Part shown: positions 43,551 to 55,240 of the stretch, one piece after another
How positions within the stretch are numbered: position 1 is the first letter of the stretch
Layout of the letters: each line of letters begins with the position of its first letter
Assembly: GCA_033977485.1 (NCBI GenBank)
Contig: CM066987.1
Location: 51,525,033 to 51,589,032, forward strand
Source of the DNA: Hydrangea macrophylla
Taxonomy: Eukaryota > Streptophyta > Magnoliopsida > Cornales > Hydrangeaceae
Reading direction: 5' to 3'
DNA: 64,000 nucleotides
Position numbers and translations under genes: made by a program
The notes under the pieces: model-generated
Databases searched by the model: none
Seen by the model: the letters and a program-made list of their open reading frames with translations, nothing else
What the model was told of the DNA's origin: nothing

Positions 43551-43745
43551 CAGAGAGTTTGAAATTCAAAATCTGGCGGGGAAGTGATGGGAGAGCATAA
43601 AAGGAAGAGGAAGAGGGAGAGGGAGAGGGAGAGGAAGAGGGGAGGACGGCTGAGAGGAGTAGAGGACCCTTAGATCTTAATCAGACGGCTGAAAGTGACC
43701 AAAATGAGTGGAGGGTTGTGATCTAAATGTCAGATGGATCTTTAA
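42917..43745. other. Non-coding flank with telomere-like and GA repeats
   Basis: TTAGGGTTGGGGTTAGGGTT at about 42998-43020 with loose TTAGGG variants to 43045, and a (GA)n run at 43495-43543. No gene recognised. Confidence 0.5.
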
Positions 43746-43753
43746 CTTAGGAC

Positions 43754-44151
43754 TATGGGTGTGTTTCGGCCTGAGCGAAACGGAATGAGGGGTATCGGAA
43801 AAAATTCTAAAATTTTCGGAATGCAAAAGTGTTATTCGGAATTGGAAATTTTTGGAACATTTTCGGAATAATTTCAGAATTTTCTGCCGAGAAAAAAAAA
43901 CTGCAGACAAATGAAAAAAAAAAAGAAGAAGCAAAGTGAAGCAAAAATTCGTACAAATATATAATACTCTACTAATACAAAAATTCACAAATATATAATA
44001 CACCCAGATCTACTAATACAAAAATTCATACAAATATACAATACACCCAGATCTACTGATACAAAATCGTACAAATATACACATCTCAAGCGATTTCGAA
44101 TTCCAACTGTGTATTGTTGACAGAGACCAAAACCAAAAAGCAAAGTGAAGC

Positions 44152-44190
<39 letters not shown>

Positions 44191-44635
44191 AGCGACGGGA
44201 TGAGGATGAGGAGCAGCAGCAGCTGGATGAGGAGAAGCGGTGCAAGAGTGAACTATGAAAGTGAAACCCTAAAAATGAGAATGAATGAGTTTTCTTTCTA
44301 TTTTCTAAAACGTGTAAGTTAAAACCTAATATGAATTGGTAAGTTGGTAATTTATAATTTTAGTACAAAAATTTTGATAAATTATATTAAGACCCCTACC
44401 CCTATTGTATGTATATTAATATAATTATTATAATATATATATCGGAATTAATTTGAAATAATTTCAAAATTTTCGGAACGGAATTTTCGGAATTCTAAAA
44501 ATGGTTCTGATTCCGTTCCGAATTTTTCTGAAATTTTCGGAATCAGAAATTTCGGAATTCAGAAATTATTTTTAGTTGCCAAAATCGGAATTTTTCAGTT
44601 CGGAATAGTAATTTCCGTTCCAAACTGCACCCCTA
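43754..44635. mobile_element. Non-autonomous hAT-type transposon (882 bp)
   Basis: Flanked by a perfect 8-bp duplication CTTAGGAC (43746-43753, 44636-44643). Imperfect TIRs: TATGGGTGTGTTTCGG at the left and the complement of CCAAACTGCACCCCTA at the right. Subterminal regions are dense in TTTTCGGAAT/ATTCCGAAAA-type motifs on both sides. It contains a minisatellite (TACAAATATATAATACACCC, 43945-44075) and a GA microsatellite (44158-44188). No transposase. Confidence 0.88.
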
Positions 44636-44643
44636 CTTAGGAC

Positions 44644-45288
44644 TGTTAGAGGTGTTTTTTTTTTTTTTTGGCCATAAAGGCAGTTGTAGGTTATTATATA
44701 CATTTGATAAATTTTATTAATTTGCTATTTAACTAATCGAATATTATTAATAATAAATAATATGTATTAACGAAAATAAACTAGCTACGTATTCAATACT
44801 AGTAATATAATAGCAATATAGCACAAGGACATAATTATATTTTAGATAATCTATTCTGTCACCATAACTACTTTTACAATATATATCCAAACACTCTCAA
44901 AGTACAAAGCCAAAAAACATCAACAATTTAAAAAAAAATAAAAATAAATAGTTATATTGTATTTTTGTCTGCTTTATATTTTTAAAATTGTGAACTTGCT
45001 CCCAACATTGTGAATGAGCTACTCCAATGAAACTTAATTAGTACACGCCTTGCACGGGCATTGCCCTAGTGTATATATATATATAAGACTCCACTGAGCA
45101 AATTTTTTATAAATAAAATAAAATAAAGGAGATAAAAATACAATATAACTATTCTTTTTTTTTTTTTAATTTTGTTGATGTTTTTTTTTTTCATTATTGT
45201 TATTATTCTTTTCATTTGAAAGTGGTAGTAGATAATTTTGTTGATGATTTTTTATGTTTTTAAATTATTATTGATATTTATAAATAAA
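44644..45288. other. AT-rich spacer
   Basis: No gene or complete element seen. GCCTTGCACGGGCATTGCCC at 45046-45065 resembles a phrase common at plant MITE ends. Confidence 0.4.
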
Positions 45289-46553
45289 AGAGTAATGCTA
45301 CGCTTTCCAAATTTCTTTCTGAGACGCCCCACAATATAAAGCGTATTTCCATTGAAAAATAAAATGAATTACACTTTGATTCTTTAAAATAAAAGTACAA
45401 TATTTCTTTAAAACTCCCAACAGGCCCATTTTCTCCACGGATCTCTTATATCATTTTTAGCCTTATTTCCCTTCCAAGCTTCGGTTACCGGCACTACCTG
45501 CATCTAAACACCACACTGGGAAGTATATAATATGACAGGAATAATATAGGCTCAAATGGATAATGACAATCAAATAAATAGAACGACAACAAATCAATTG
45601 ACCAGTCTCACAACCCAACTGCTCACACTACCCAAACGCTCAAACCAACCGCTCACACAAAGAGCATAATACTAGGTTCTTTTTTATCACATAGCAAAGA
45701 GTCACCTCACCTCACCTCACCCCACCTCACCCGTCTCCAGTACGTCAGTCCCTGAGGCCTGTTGGACTGTTGATAGGTGTTCCTTGCTCATGACCATTCA
45801 GTCCTATAGCACTTAGCAATAAATACATATTCATGATTCCAAATGAAAGCACAACATAAATACAAAAAGAGTACAAGTAGAGATAACAAAGAAATACTCC
45901 AGAGAATTTAGAAAGCATATTGTACACAACCCGGTACCTATAGATGATGTTGAGCAACTCCCAAACACTTCTCTTCTTCTTCTTCCTCTAACTTTCTCTT
46001 AGAAATTCTCTTTGACCTCTATGAAATTTGGTGTAAAAGTAATGAAGCATAGCATCCATATATATAGTTTTTTCAAAAGGAAATATGCTCTACAATATTC
46101 TTTAAAATATTTTCAAAAGGGAATATGCTATAGAATATTCTTTAAGATATTTTTCAAAAGAGAATATGCTATATAATATTCTTTATGACATTTTTAACTA
46201 AAAATTGAGATGTCTTCCAAACGGAGATCGAAAACTCTTAACTTCCAACACCAATACCAAATCATTTAACCTCACGCAATTTTTTCCAAAAATTATATTT
46301 TCAGTTCATGACTTACAAAATTGGAAAAATGACCAAAATACTCCTATGATCAATTTTCGCTAAAATCGCACACGAAGTCTAATCGTCAATTTAAACATAA
46401 AAATACGGGTTACTACACTTTACCAAAAGTATTTCCCAACACATGTGACAGTGGACCAGTTGATTTTGATTGGTTGTGATGTTAAAGTGGTTCAACTGTG
46501 ATCCCACTTTATCATCATTTGGGATGAAAATTTGGGAAGCATAGTATTACTCT
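45289..46553. mobile_element. Non-autonomous DNA transposon with TIRs (about 1.27 kb)
   Basis: Left end AGAGTAATGCTACGCTTTCC pairs with the complement of the right end (AGAGTAATACTATGCTTCCC); similarity continues through CAAATTT. AAATAAA flanks both sides (7-8 bp, exact border shifted by one base). Inside: AATATGCTATA-type 55-bp triplicate (46064-46190) and CTCACCTCACC repeats (45705-45730). No coding frame. Family uncertain (hAT or Mutator). Confidence 0.65.
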
Positions 46554-47655
46554 AAATAAATGTTCTAATAACTTTCACCTGCTACTTGTACAAAAAAGTT
46601 AAGGCTTAATATTAAAAAAAACTAAATCTATAAACTATTGTAAAATAGGCTAAAGATTATAAAACTTAAATTTGAAATTTTTGTAAATTTTTTTTTCAAG
46701 CTGCAAATTTTATAAAGTTAGGGTTAAATACTCTAAATCTAAATTTATAAAATTTGCTAATGTATATATAATTTTATCTAATGCACGCCGCAAATACACA
46801 TACACACACGTACATATATATATAATGTGATAATGGGTAAATTAGTAATCTTACACTTAAAAAGTAGGTAGAGGGGAGGTGAGTGTTATTTTCCAAACTA
46901 GAGAGGAGGTCCTTGTAATTGTTATATACCTCAAGGGAGGTCAGTGTAATTTGCCCTAATTTTTTTGCCATGGATCTACGTACACATCAGATTTTATCAA
47001 TCCACCCCATCTAGATATTACTCTCATTTCCTCAATTATTCAATTGTAATTTTCAAGAACAAAAGCATGTACTATAATTACTCTATTTACTCTAAACTAG
47101 ATTTTTTCCTTTAATATAGCCAAAAAGTAAAGTGCTTTTCTTCTCTGAATAATGCAGTTCGGAGGACATGCAATTAACAGAAGTTTTTCTGGTCAACTAT
47201 TAGCAGAAGTTTGAACAGAGAGAATTCGTTTTTTTTTTTTATTGCGTCAATATCAAAAAAGTTGAAGGGACCCGTTGACGGATCAGAACTGCAAAATAAC
47301 AGTTTAGATGAGACTGAAACAAGTGAATTAAAAATGGATTAATTACAGACACACCCCAGTTAAGCATTTTTTTAGTTACTCCATGTATTTTAAATTGCGT
47401 TACTATTACCCGTGTGGTCTTATAATGACTTAAGTGACACAATCACTTTATCGCTAAGGTTAATAGAAAATGGATAAAACTACGAAATTACCACTATTAC
47501 ATGTTAATGAGAAACCCCTATGTGCTTAAATATTTATTTAGCCATATGTGATATATTATTATATTATTTTGATATTATATTTGCCGCTAGTGAGTAGTGA
47601 CCACTCTGTGGTTACTTTGAGCTACCTCTTTGTGTGTGTGTGTGTCCAAGAGTAG
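46554..47655. other. AT-rich spacer
   Basis: No gene. Low-complexity AT and a short (GT)n at 47630-47645 next to the Copia fragment. Confidence 0.45.
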
Positions 47656-47661
47656 ATTTTA

Positions 47662-48474
47662 AAAAAATTGTTGCATAGATTCAACATGACAAATTCCAAG
47701 AGAGGGATGCTTCCCTTCAAACATAGAATTCATCTCTCAAAGGACATGAGTCCTAAGACACCAGAGGAAAGAGAGAGTATGAGCAAAGTACCATATGCTT
47801 CAGCAGTGGGAAGTCTCATGTATGCTATGCTATGTACCAGACCTGATATCAGTCATGTTGTAAGTGTTACAAGCAGATATCAGTCTATTCCAGGTATGGA
47901 TCACTGGATTGTAGTGAAGAACATCCTTAAGTACTTGAGAAGAACTAAGGATATGTTCCTTATTTATGGAGGAGCAGAATTGAAAGTTGATGGTTACACA
48001 GATTCGGACTTCTCGTCTGATGTGGATTATAGAAAATCCACATCCGGTTATGTGTTTACCCTTAATGGGGGCGCTGTTAGCTAGAAGAGTTGTAAGCAAG
48101 ATATATACAATGGCAGATTCCATGACAGAAGCAGAATACATTACTGCTTCAGAAGCAGCAAAGGAGAGTGTATGGATAAGAAAGTTCATCAGTGAACTAG
48201 GTGTAGTTCCAACCATTGAATCACATGTGCCTCTGTACTGTGATAACAATGGGGCAATAGCTCAAGCCAAGGAACCAAGGTCTCATCAGAAATCCAAACA
48301 CATTCAGCATCGATTCCATATGATAGAGAAATCATTGGTAGAGGTGATGTAGAGATACAGAAGATAGCATCAGTAGATAATGTAGCAGATCCATTCACTA
48401 ACGCATTATCCCTACAGCAATTAGATCGCCATCTTGAGAAGATGGGTATGAGATACATGGTTGATTGGCTTTAG
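47662..48474 (+). pseudogene. pol: Ty1/Copia pol, C-terminal end (RT end and RNase H)
   Basis: Left-truncated Copia pol. The frame from 47668 reads SPKTPEERESMSKVPYASAV, SLMYAMLCTRPDISHVVS, LKYLRRTKDMFLIYGG and YTDSDFSSDVDYRKSTSG: the end of Copia RT and start of RNase H. A TAG at about 48082 replaces a Trp codon, and a one-base shift moves the rest to another frame: MADSMTEAEYITASEAAKES, VPLYCDNNGAIAQAKEPRSH, HRFHMIEK; a further shift restores the end, DNVADPFTNALSLQQLDRHL...MVDWL, closing at 48474. Sequence style fits the Tork lineage. It is followed at once by a purine-rich stretch and an LTR. Confidence 0.88.
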
Positions 48475-48488
48475 TGCAAGTGGGATAT

Positions 48489-49736
48489 TGTTAGTAGTAT
48501 GCCCTAAAAGCCAATTAGATTGGAGTAGTGTTTTAGGAATATTATCTTGTAATAACAGTTTCATATTAATAAAGGGCATGCTTATTATTTATCATTATTG
48601 TTGTTTAACTTTGATATGATAGGTCCATAGAATTAAAGTTGAGAAGGTATGTACTTAAAGAGTAAGGAATAAGACCATCTACTTCTCGATTGCTTTATTC
48701 TAAAAATGTTCTTAGTCGTAGAATTATTAAATTGGACATTTATTATTCTGGTTAGACTAATACATGTCTTGTTTATTTTATTTAATAAAATATTGCTAGT
48801 CTTAAGTCATCAGTGTGGAGACACTGGAACAGACATGTGGGTGCTTGTTATAGAACAAGTTCACTAAACGTGATCAACTATTAAGAACATCCAAATGGAG
48901 TTTTACTTATCTATCAATGAATTGTTTTTAGTGACAGTGGTATAAGTAATCCTTAGACCTGAGACATTACTGTTGCCTTGTATGTGAGTTGTTATGCTTT
49001 AACTTACACGGTGTTTATGCTTTAATCAAAGGCATATTCATGTACTGTTGGCTATAGTAAGTCATGCATGGAGACATGTGAATCTACAACAAGGAATCTA
49101 TCAATCTCAAGCACGGGACAGTATGTCCTATATGATCTTCTATGATATACCTCAAGTTAAGCTCCCTGACCAAGGCAGGGTAAAAGTTAGAAAAGAGTTT
49201 TCCAATTTCACCAACTAGAGAAATATCAAATAGTTTGAGAACATGTTATTAAATCGGGGTTTGATAAATATGTCCATTATCCAAAAGATTTAATTGGGAC
49301 TTGGTGTGATAGAAGGATTGAATTATATGGTAACTGTTAACGGCAAAGTTCACTATTTTTCAGACTGTCTGGGGTGTGTCATGATATATTGTTAGGTGTC
49401 ACTCATGACTAGTAGAAACCTGGAAATAATAAATATTAATATTAATTATTTTTACAAGGGAGAATTAAAATATGTTCTAATTCTTCTAGTTCATGATCGT
49501 GTGGATACTTTTAGAGATTGGACGCTTGGACGATTTGGTGAACTATTTGTGGGACGAACTAGATTCAATATTTTGTAAAGCACGCTTCAAGGGTAACCAT
49601 TCGATTAACCCCCTACGGATGTTGTATGTATTTTGTATACATCATAGACTTGATCATGGGTTTAAGGAAACCATTAAATTTTTGTTTTTGTTTTCTGCTG
49701 CGCGAGCCTTTAAGGGTTCCACATGGTTTTCTTTCA
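48489..49736 (+). repeat. Copia LTR between two internal regions
   Basis: Starts TGTTAGTAGTATGCCC after GTGCAAGTGGGATAT and ends TTTTCTTTCA directly before a tRNA-Met primer site. It therefore acts as a 3' LTR for the pol fragment on its left and as a 5' LTR for the leader on its right. No second copy is in the window. Confidence 0.85.
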
Positions 49737-49737
49737 G

Positions 49738-49750
49738 TGGTATCAGAGCC
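49738..49750 (+). other. Primer-binding site, initiator tRNA-Met
   Basis: TGGTATCAGAGCC one base after the LTR: the standard plant Copia primer site. Confidence 0.9.
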
Positions 49751-49977
49751 TTAGTCTATGATTAATACAAAATATCTATTTTTTATGGTAAGGATTTATT
49801 ATGAATGAATTTGTAATTTTGGGATTCTAAATTGTGTATTAGATACAAAATTAAATTAATTTTATTGATTGATACATAAATATACGATATATATATATAT
49901 ATGTGTGTTTTAGTCAAGAAGTATTGGTGCACTATTGTGTATCAGTTTCTTTACACAGTTTTTGAAAAACTGTGATG
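49751..49977 (+). other. Copia leader, left of the chromovirus
   Basis: AT-rich untranslated leader. It ends at a perfect inverted repeat (49954-49974, CACAGTTTTT-G-AAAAACTGTG) directly before the truncated chromovirus LTR. Confidence 0.5.
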
Positions 49978-50060
49978 TATAGTTATAATATAATATTAGG
50001 TTAAAATATGTTAAACTAAAAAAAAGAAAGGAAACATTAGTTCCCAGACTCAGCCGCCAA

Positions 50061-50091
<31 letters not shown>

Positions 50092-52046
50092 GGGAAAAAG
50101 AAGAAGAAGAAGAAAAGGGAGAAGAAGGAGAACGGTCCCGGGTTCGTGGTCACGTGTGGATCGTGGGGTATTCGTGATTGCCATTTTTTTTTACAAATTT
50201 GGTGAGTTAAACTTTGTGTATTCATATATATATATACACGTGTGTATATGTGTATACGGGAGTAATTAAATTAGTACATGTTTAATTTAATTGTTAGGGT
50301 TAAATCTTTATAATGGATACACGCTATTGTTGAAGTAATTTAGATAGTTTATTTCCCCATCGTGTGACTTTGCGATCATGACATTAGGGTATTCGAAAGG
50401 GTTAGATGAATCGTTAGTTTGATAAAAACCATATGTGTAATATTCATGTTTGTTAGGAAATATATGTGAAATTCGTTTATTTGTAATTCACACAGTTGCA
50501 GAAACTTTAGAAAATTATTAGAAAATCGTGGCTCTGAATTTGAACATTCTGTCTGCGTGTCTCATGTAAAACGTGATTCTGCACGTTTTTCGTCTAATGC
50601 TGTTTTTCCTGATTCTGCACCGTTTGGGCAGAATTGAAGATTTCAATTGCAATTTTTGTAGTATATTAAAATGTACGAAATTGGGGAAATATGATTCGTT
50701 TTTTTTTTTTTATTCGTTCGTATGACTTAACGAAGATTACTTGGAGATACATGAATTCTCTTATAATGTTGAGCTATAAAAAAAAAAGGTGATAGTCATT
50801 AACGTTGAGTCCAATTAAATTTATAATTCCGAGAATACAAAATGGTTTCAAGTTCCTTAGTGTTCACCGCTCCCAGTTGTGATATTTTTTTTTTGGTAGC
50901 TCGACTTGCTGAGTGTACCTTTTTGCCAGTGGCTTCGTGATCAAGCTGGCCTAAGCCTTATGCCCGGCTTATTTTGTTAGACGTCTAGGCATATTGACTG
51001 GCCTTCTGTGTGTATACCTGGTTTGGTTGATAACCTAACCAAACTGGCACCAGAGTGGATGTTGGTAGTATGTCCGGGCACACATGGGATATATGTGTGG
51101 GTGTACCATGGAGGGTAGCCAAGTGGTGAACCTAGGAAATTGAAAAATATATCGTTTATATAAGTAAGAGGATTATTGTCAATAAATTTCTCGACGAGTC
51201 AATGGATCTAAAATGTTGATTTCCTGGACTTCTGTTCTTTACTTATATATTCATTTTGGACGTGTAGTGAGTAAATTATGAAGTTAATTCTTACGAGTTC
51301 TTAGTACTAGTAGTTCCGCATAATTTGTGGTATTTTGTTATTATAAATCTTCGCTGTTGCAGGATGGTGGGTCCACTAACATTTTGCAGGTATTGACTCA
51401 CCATGTGACGGAAGGTAAGGATTATTTTATTTAATTTCGGGCAAGAACTGCATGGCCACCACATAGAGGGAAACTACTGTTTGTCCCGACATGTGAAGTG
51501 GAACTATCCTCTTGCCCGAATTACCTATTGAGTGTGGTAGTAAGAGTCACCGTGTGATTCCTAACTCTATGTGTGTGTGGTTTAACTCATACCAGTCACG
51601 TAACTGACCCGTTGAGTTTTCTCGCGGGTGCGTTCTTATTGGAGCGTAGCCGATCATAATTTGCAGGGCTAGTAGGGAGTTCGTGGCACCTGGTAGCAGG
51701 AGGCGTGTGGAGTCTTGCGCTATTCTTTTTATTCATTTTTTATATCATTTTAGAGAGTTTAGAAATAAGATTTCTGGCATTGTGGGCCATTTAACAATTT
51801 AAGATATTGTTTTAGTGAAGTGTTCTTTTTAGATTTTTATTATGTTTTGGAGTTGGATTTAAATCTTGGTTTGACCTTTATGGTGGGATGTTGACCGTTG
51901 CTTTAGCTAATGTGAGTAATGATTTATTTTGGTACAGACTGTGTGATGTTATTATATTGCAAACACCTTGATGATTGGACAGCTGGATATTGGTTGAGGG
52001 TTCTCCCTTGACTAATAATTGGTTGTCCAAATATTGGGGTGTGACA
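49978..52046 (+). repeat. Chromovirus 5' LTR, truncated at its left end
   Basis: Matches 57062-59157. It contains GA and GAA microsatellites at 50058-50115 and ends TGTGACA before the primer site. Confidence 0.85.
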
Positions 52047-52049
52047 GTT

Positions 52050-52061
52050 TGGTATCAAAGC
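52050..52061 (+). other. Chromovirus primer-binding site
   Basis: TGGTATCAAAGC, three bases after the LTR, close to the tRNA-Met 3' end complement. Confidence 0.8.
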
Positions 52062-52183
52062 TCATGGTTGCCCTAGACTAGAGAGGGTCTAGGTGATCTT
52101 CGGAATGTGGTGAATGGGTTGTTAATTACAATGAACGAGTTTGTTTAAGATATTTATGTATGTGTGGTTGTCTTATGAAGGTT

Positions 52184-53330
52184 ATGGCTGGAGGCTACAA
52201 TACCCGTCATGGAGCTCAGACTGAAGGTGGTGAGAGTTTTGGAGGAGCTGGGGCAGGAAATCCCAACTTAGTTCAGGTTGACGTGGGGGCTATGATGAAC
52301 CAGATTCTCCAAGCTGTGCAGAATAATCAGCAAGGAAACCAGGGTAATCCGTTCGCTAAAAGGAACAAGGATTTTGTTTCTATTGGCGGTCGAACATTCG
52401 ATGGGGAAAAGGGTCCGTTAGCAGGAGATGCTTGGATACGAAAGTGTGAGTTCGTGTTCGAGAGGATGCAGGTCACAGAGGTGCAGAAAAAGGAGTTGGC
52501 ATCTCAACAGCTTGAGGGTGCAGCTTTGCTTTGGTGGGAATCATTGAGGGCTACTTATGACGTGGCAGAGATGACGTGGGAAGAGTTCAAAGTTTTATTT
52601 GAGGAGAATTTCATTCCCAGTGCAGTGAAGTCACAATTGGCTAGGAAATTCCAAGACCTCACTCAGGGTACCATGACTATGTGGGAGTATATGAAGAAGT
52701 TCAATGAGCTATCTCAGTATGCTCCTCATCTGATTGATACGGAGGAGAAGAAGAACAAAAAATTTATTGACGGATTGGGATATCACTTGTCCAAGGTAGT
52801 GTTATCTGCAGAGAGTGAACCTTTCAACAAAGTGGTGGATTTGGCTTTGAAGTTCGAGCAGAAGGAGCAGAAATTTCAGGCTGAGAGGTCAGCAAGGGCG
52901 AAGACCAATGAGAATTCTAGAGACACTCGACCTCAAACTCAGCAAAAAGATACAGGACGTAGTGGGAACAGATTTAAGCCTTATGATCAGGGGTGGAGAG
53001 GTCAGCAGTATCAGAGACAAGGATATGGCGACCAGTGGTTCCCAGGAAATCAGGGGAACTTTAGACAGCAGAACCAGCAGTGGAATGGTCAGGGTGATCA
53101 GCGTAATCAGGGCTTCCAGGGTCAACGTCAACAGGCCCGCAGCCACAGATTGGTTTCCGTCCACCAGTGCCTCAGATTGGAGCACCACCGGTAAGGGGAG
53201 AGATGGTTGTAGCTCCTAGAGTGTGTTTCAATTGTCAGTTACCAGGACATATTGCTAGGGAATGTCCTCACCCTCCTAGGAATAAGCAGGCTGCGAGACA
53301 GGGTCAAGCAGCACCAGCCAGGGCATTTGC
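52184..53330 (+). pseudogene. gag: Chromovirus gag (frameshifted)
   Basis: Gag of the chromovirus. I take the ATG at 52184 (MAGGYNTRHGAQ) rather than the in-frame one at 52160, because it matches the usual short basic start. The capsid core is at 52370-52880: WIRKCEFVFERMQVTEVQKK, AALLWWESLRATYDVAEMTW, FKVLFEENFIPSAVKSQLAR, FNELSQYAPHLI. A Gln/Gly/Asn-rich linker follows. At about 53130-53165 a frameshift breaks the chain; the zinc knuckle CFNCQLPGHIAREC at 53223-53264 is intact but in the new frame, which runs on into protease without a stop. Chromoviruses normally have one gag-pol frame. Confidence 0.9.
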
Positions 53331-53972
53331 AGTGATGCCAGGCAATGAGAATGTGCAAGGTAGCCTCAAACTTTTTCATTCCGATGTTCGTGTCTTGTTT
53401 GATTCGGGTGCATCCCATTCTTTTATTTCTCGTCAGTTTGTTTTGAGAGAGAGTATTCCTGTTACGCCTTTACTTGTTCCTGTGAGCGTAGGAACACCTC
53501 TAGGGGGTTCAGTTACTCTATTTGAGCATTGTAAAGATTTTGTGATAGACTTTGGGGATAAGACTTTCCTCGTTAATTTGATTGTATTGGGGTTTGAAGG
53601 GTTTTCCATTATTTTGGGGATGGATTGGCTTAGGGCGAACCATGTTGTCCTTGATTGTGCTAAGAGGATCATTCATATAGATACCCCAGGATTATCTCGT
53701 TTCTCTTATACGTATCCAGATAGTGGAGAATTGGTTATGTCTAGTTTTCTATATTCGGTGGAGATACCGGAGAAGGATATTAGTGATGTGGAAGTGGTAT
53801 GCGACTTTAAGGATGTTTTTCAGGAAATCCCTGGATTGCCGCCTAAGAGAGAGGTGGAATTACGGATTGATCTTGTACCGGGGTTCACACCAATTTCTAA
53901 GGCAGCATATCGTATGGCGCCCAAGGAGTTGGGAGAGATGAAGAAGCAATTGGATGAAATGCTTCAGAAAGG
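53331..53972 (+). CDS. pol: Chromovirus protease and RT N-terminus
   Basis: Open frame continuing from the zinc knuckle. VRVLFDSGASHSFISRQFV holds the retropepsin active site (Asp-Ser-Gly). GFSIILGMDWLRANHVVLDC closes the protease. KDVFQEIPGLPPKREVELRI and APKELGEMKKQLDEMLQKG begin RT. The frame then enters the intron-like segment 53973-54066 and would stop at 54031-54033 if that is not removed. It is labelled CDS because this part is undamaged, but the polyprotein as a whole is not. Confidence 0.8.
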
Positions 53973-54066
53973 GTGCGTTAATTATTTCTTTCTGGTAGAT
54001 TCATTTTTCTTCTTAGTTGATCTTTATTTGTAGTAGTGTAATTCTTTTGAGGTGTGTATGAATCAG
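53973..54066 (+). other. Intron-like 94-bp insertion in the RT gene
   Basis: Begins GTGCGTTAATT, ends GTATGAATCAG, T-rich (TTTCTTTCTGG, TTTTTCTTCTT), with in-frame stops. It falls inside the conserved N-terminal RT motif, between QKG and the [12 protein letters not shown] segment. 94 is not a multiple of three, and the reading frames on the two sides differ by exactly that shift, so GT-AG removal would join them in phase. Confidence 0.65.
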
Positions 54067-55240
54067 GTTCATACGTCCTAGTAACTCACCGTGGGGAGCT
54101 CCGACGATATTTGTATCCAAGAAGGACGGTAGTCTTCATATGTGTATAGACTACAGGGAGTTGAATAAGGTGACGATCAAGAACATGTATCCTTTGCCTA
54201 GGATTGACGACCTTCTTGATCAATTGAAGGGAGCGGCGGTCTTTTCAAAGCTTGATTTGAGGACCGGATATCACCAGATGGGAGTGGTGGAAGAGAGCAT
54301 TCCCCGTACAGCTTTTCGTACTCTATATGGGTTGTATGAATTTCCAGTGATGCCATTTGGTTTGACCAACGCTCCAGCATTCTTTATGGATTTGATGAAT
54401 AGGGTGTTCAGGCCGTATTTGGAACGTTTTGTCATTGTCTTCATAGATGACATTTTGGTTTATTCACGAACTCAGGAGGAGCATAGAGAGCATTTGAAGG
54501 TGGTATTATAGATACTTCAGGAACATAAGTTGTATGCCAAGTTCAGTAAGTGTCATTTTTGGGAGACCGCAGTGAGATTTCTAGGTCATGTTATTTCAGT
54601 TGAGGGAATATCAGTAGATCCTAAAAAAGTCGCAGCAGTGCAAGACTGGGCACAACCTTCTAATTCGACAGAGGTGAGGAGTTTCTTGGGATTAGCAGGG
54701 TATTATAGGAGATTCATTGAGAAGTTTTCTCTCATAGCAGCTCCAATGATGAAGTTGACTCGTAAAAATGTGAAGTTTGTGTGGACAGATGATTGTGAGC
54801 AAGCATTTCAGGAGTTGAAGCAGCGGTTGACCACCGCGCCAGTGTTGACTATCCCGACGGAAGGAGGGAAACTTGTAGTGTTCACAGATGCTAGTGGGAC
54901 TGGTTTGGGTTGTGTCTTGATGCAAGAAGGGAAGGTTGTTTCGTATGCTTCTAGACAGTTGAGGCCACATGAGAGGAGGTATCCCACTCATGACTTAGAG
55001 TTGGCAACTGTTGTGTTTGCACTGAAAGTGTGGAGGCATTATTTGTTTGGGGAGAGATTTGAGTTGTATACAGATCATAAGAGTCTCAAGTACTTGTTTT
55101 CACAGAAGGAACTGATTATGAGACAACAGAGATGGATTGAGTTCATCAGTAGCTACGACTTTGAGATTCTTTACCATCCGGGTAAGGGAAATGTAGTGGC
55201 CGATGCACTGAGTCAGAAACACAGTGTGATGGCTTTTTGA
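54067..55240 (+). pseudogene. pol: Chromovirus RT core and RNase H
   Basis: RT continues with [50 protein letters not shown] and the catalytic [13 protein letters not shown] at 54509-54511 interrupts in the position of a coding triplet, then the same frame goes on: [38 protein letters not shown]. RNase H follows: [45 protein letters not shown], with the Asp, Glu and Asp catalytic residues present. It ends [16 protein letters not shown] and a TGA at 55238-55240. Apart from the one internal stop this is well preserved. Confidence 0.9.
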
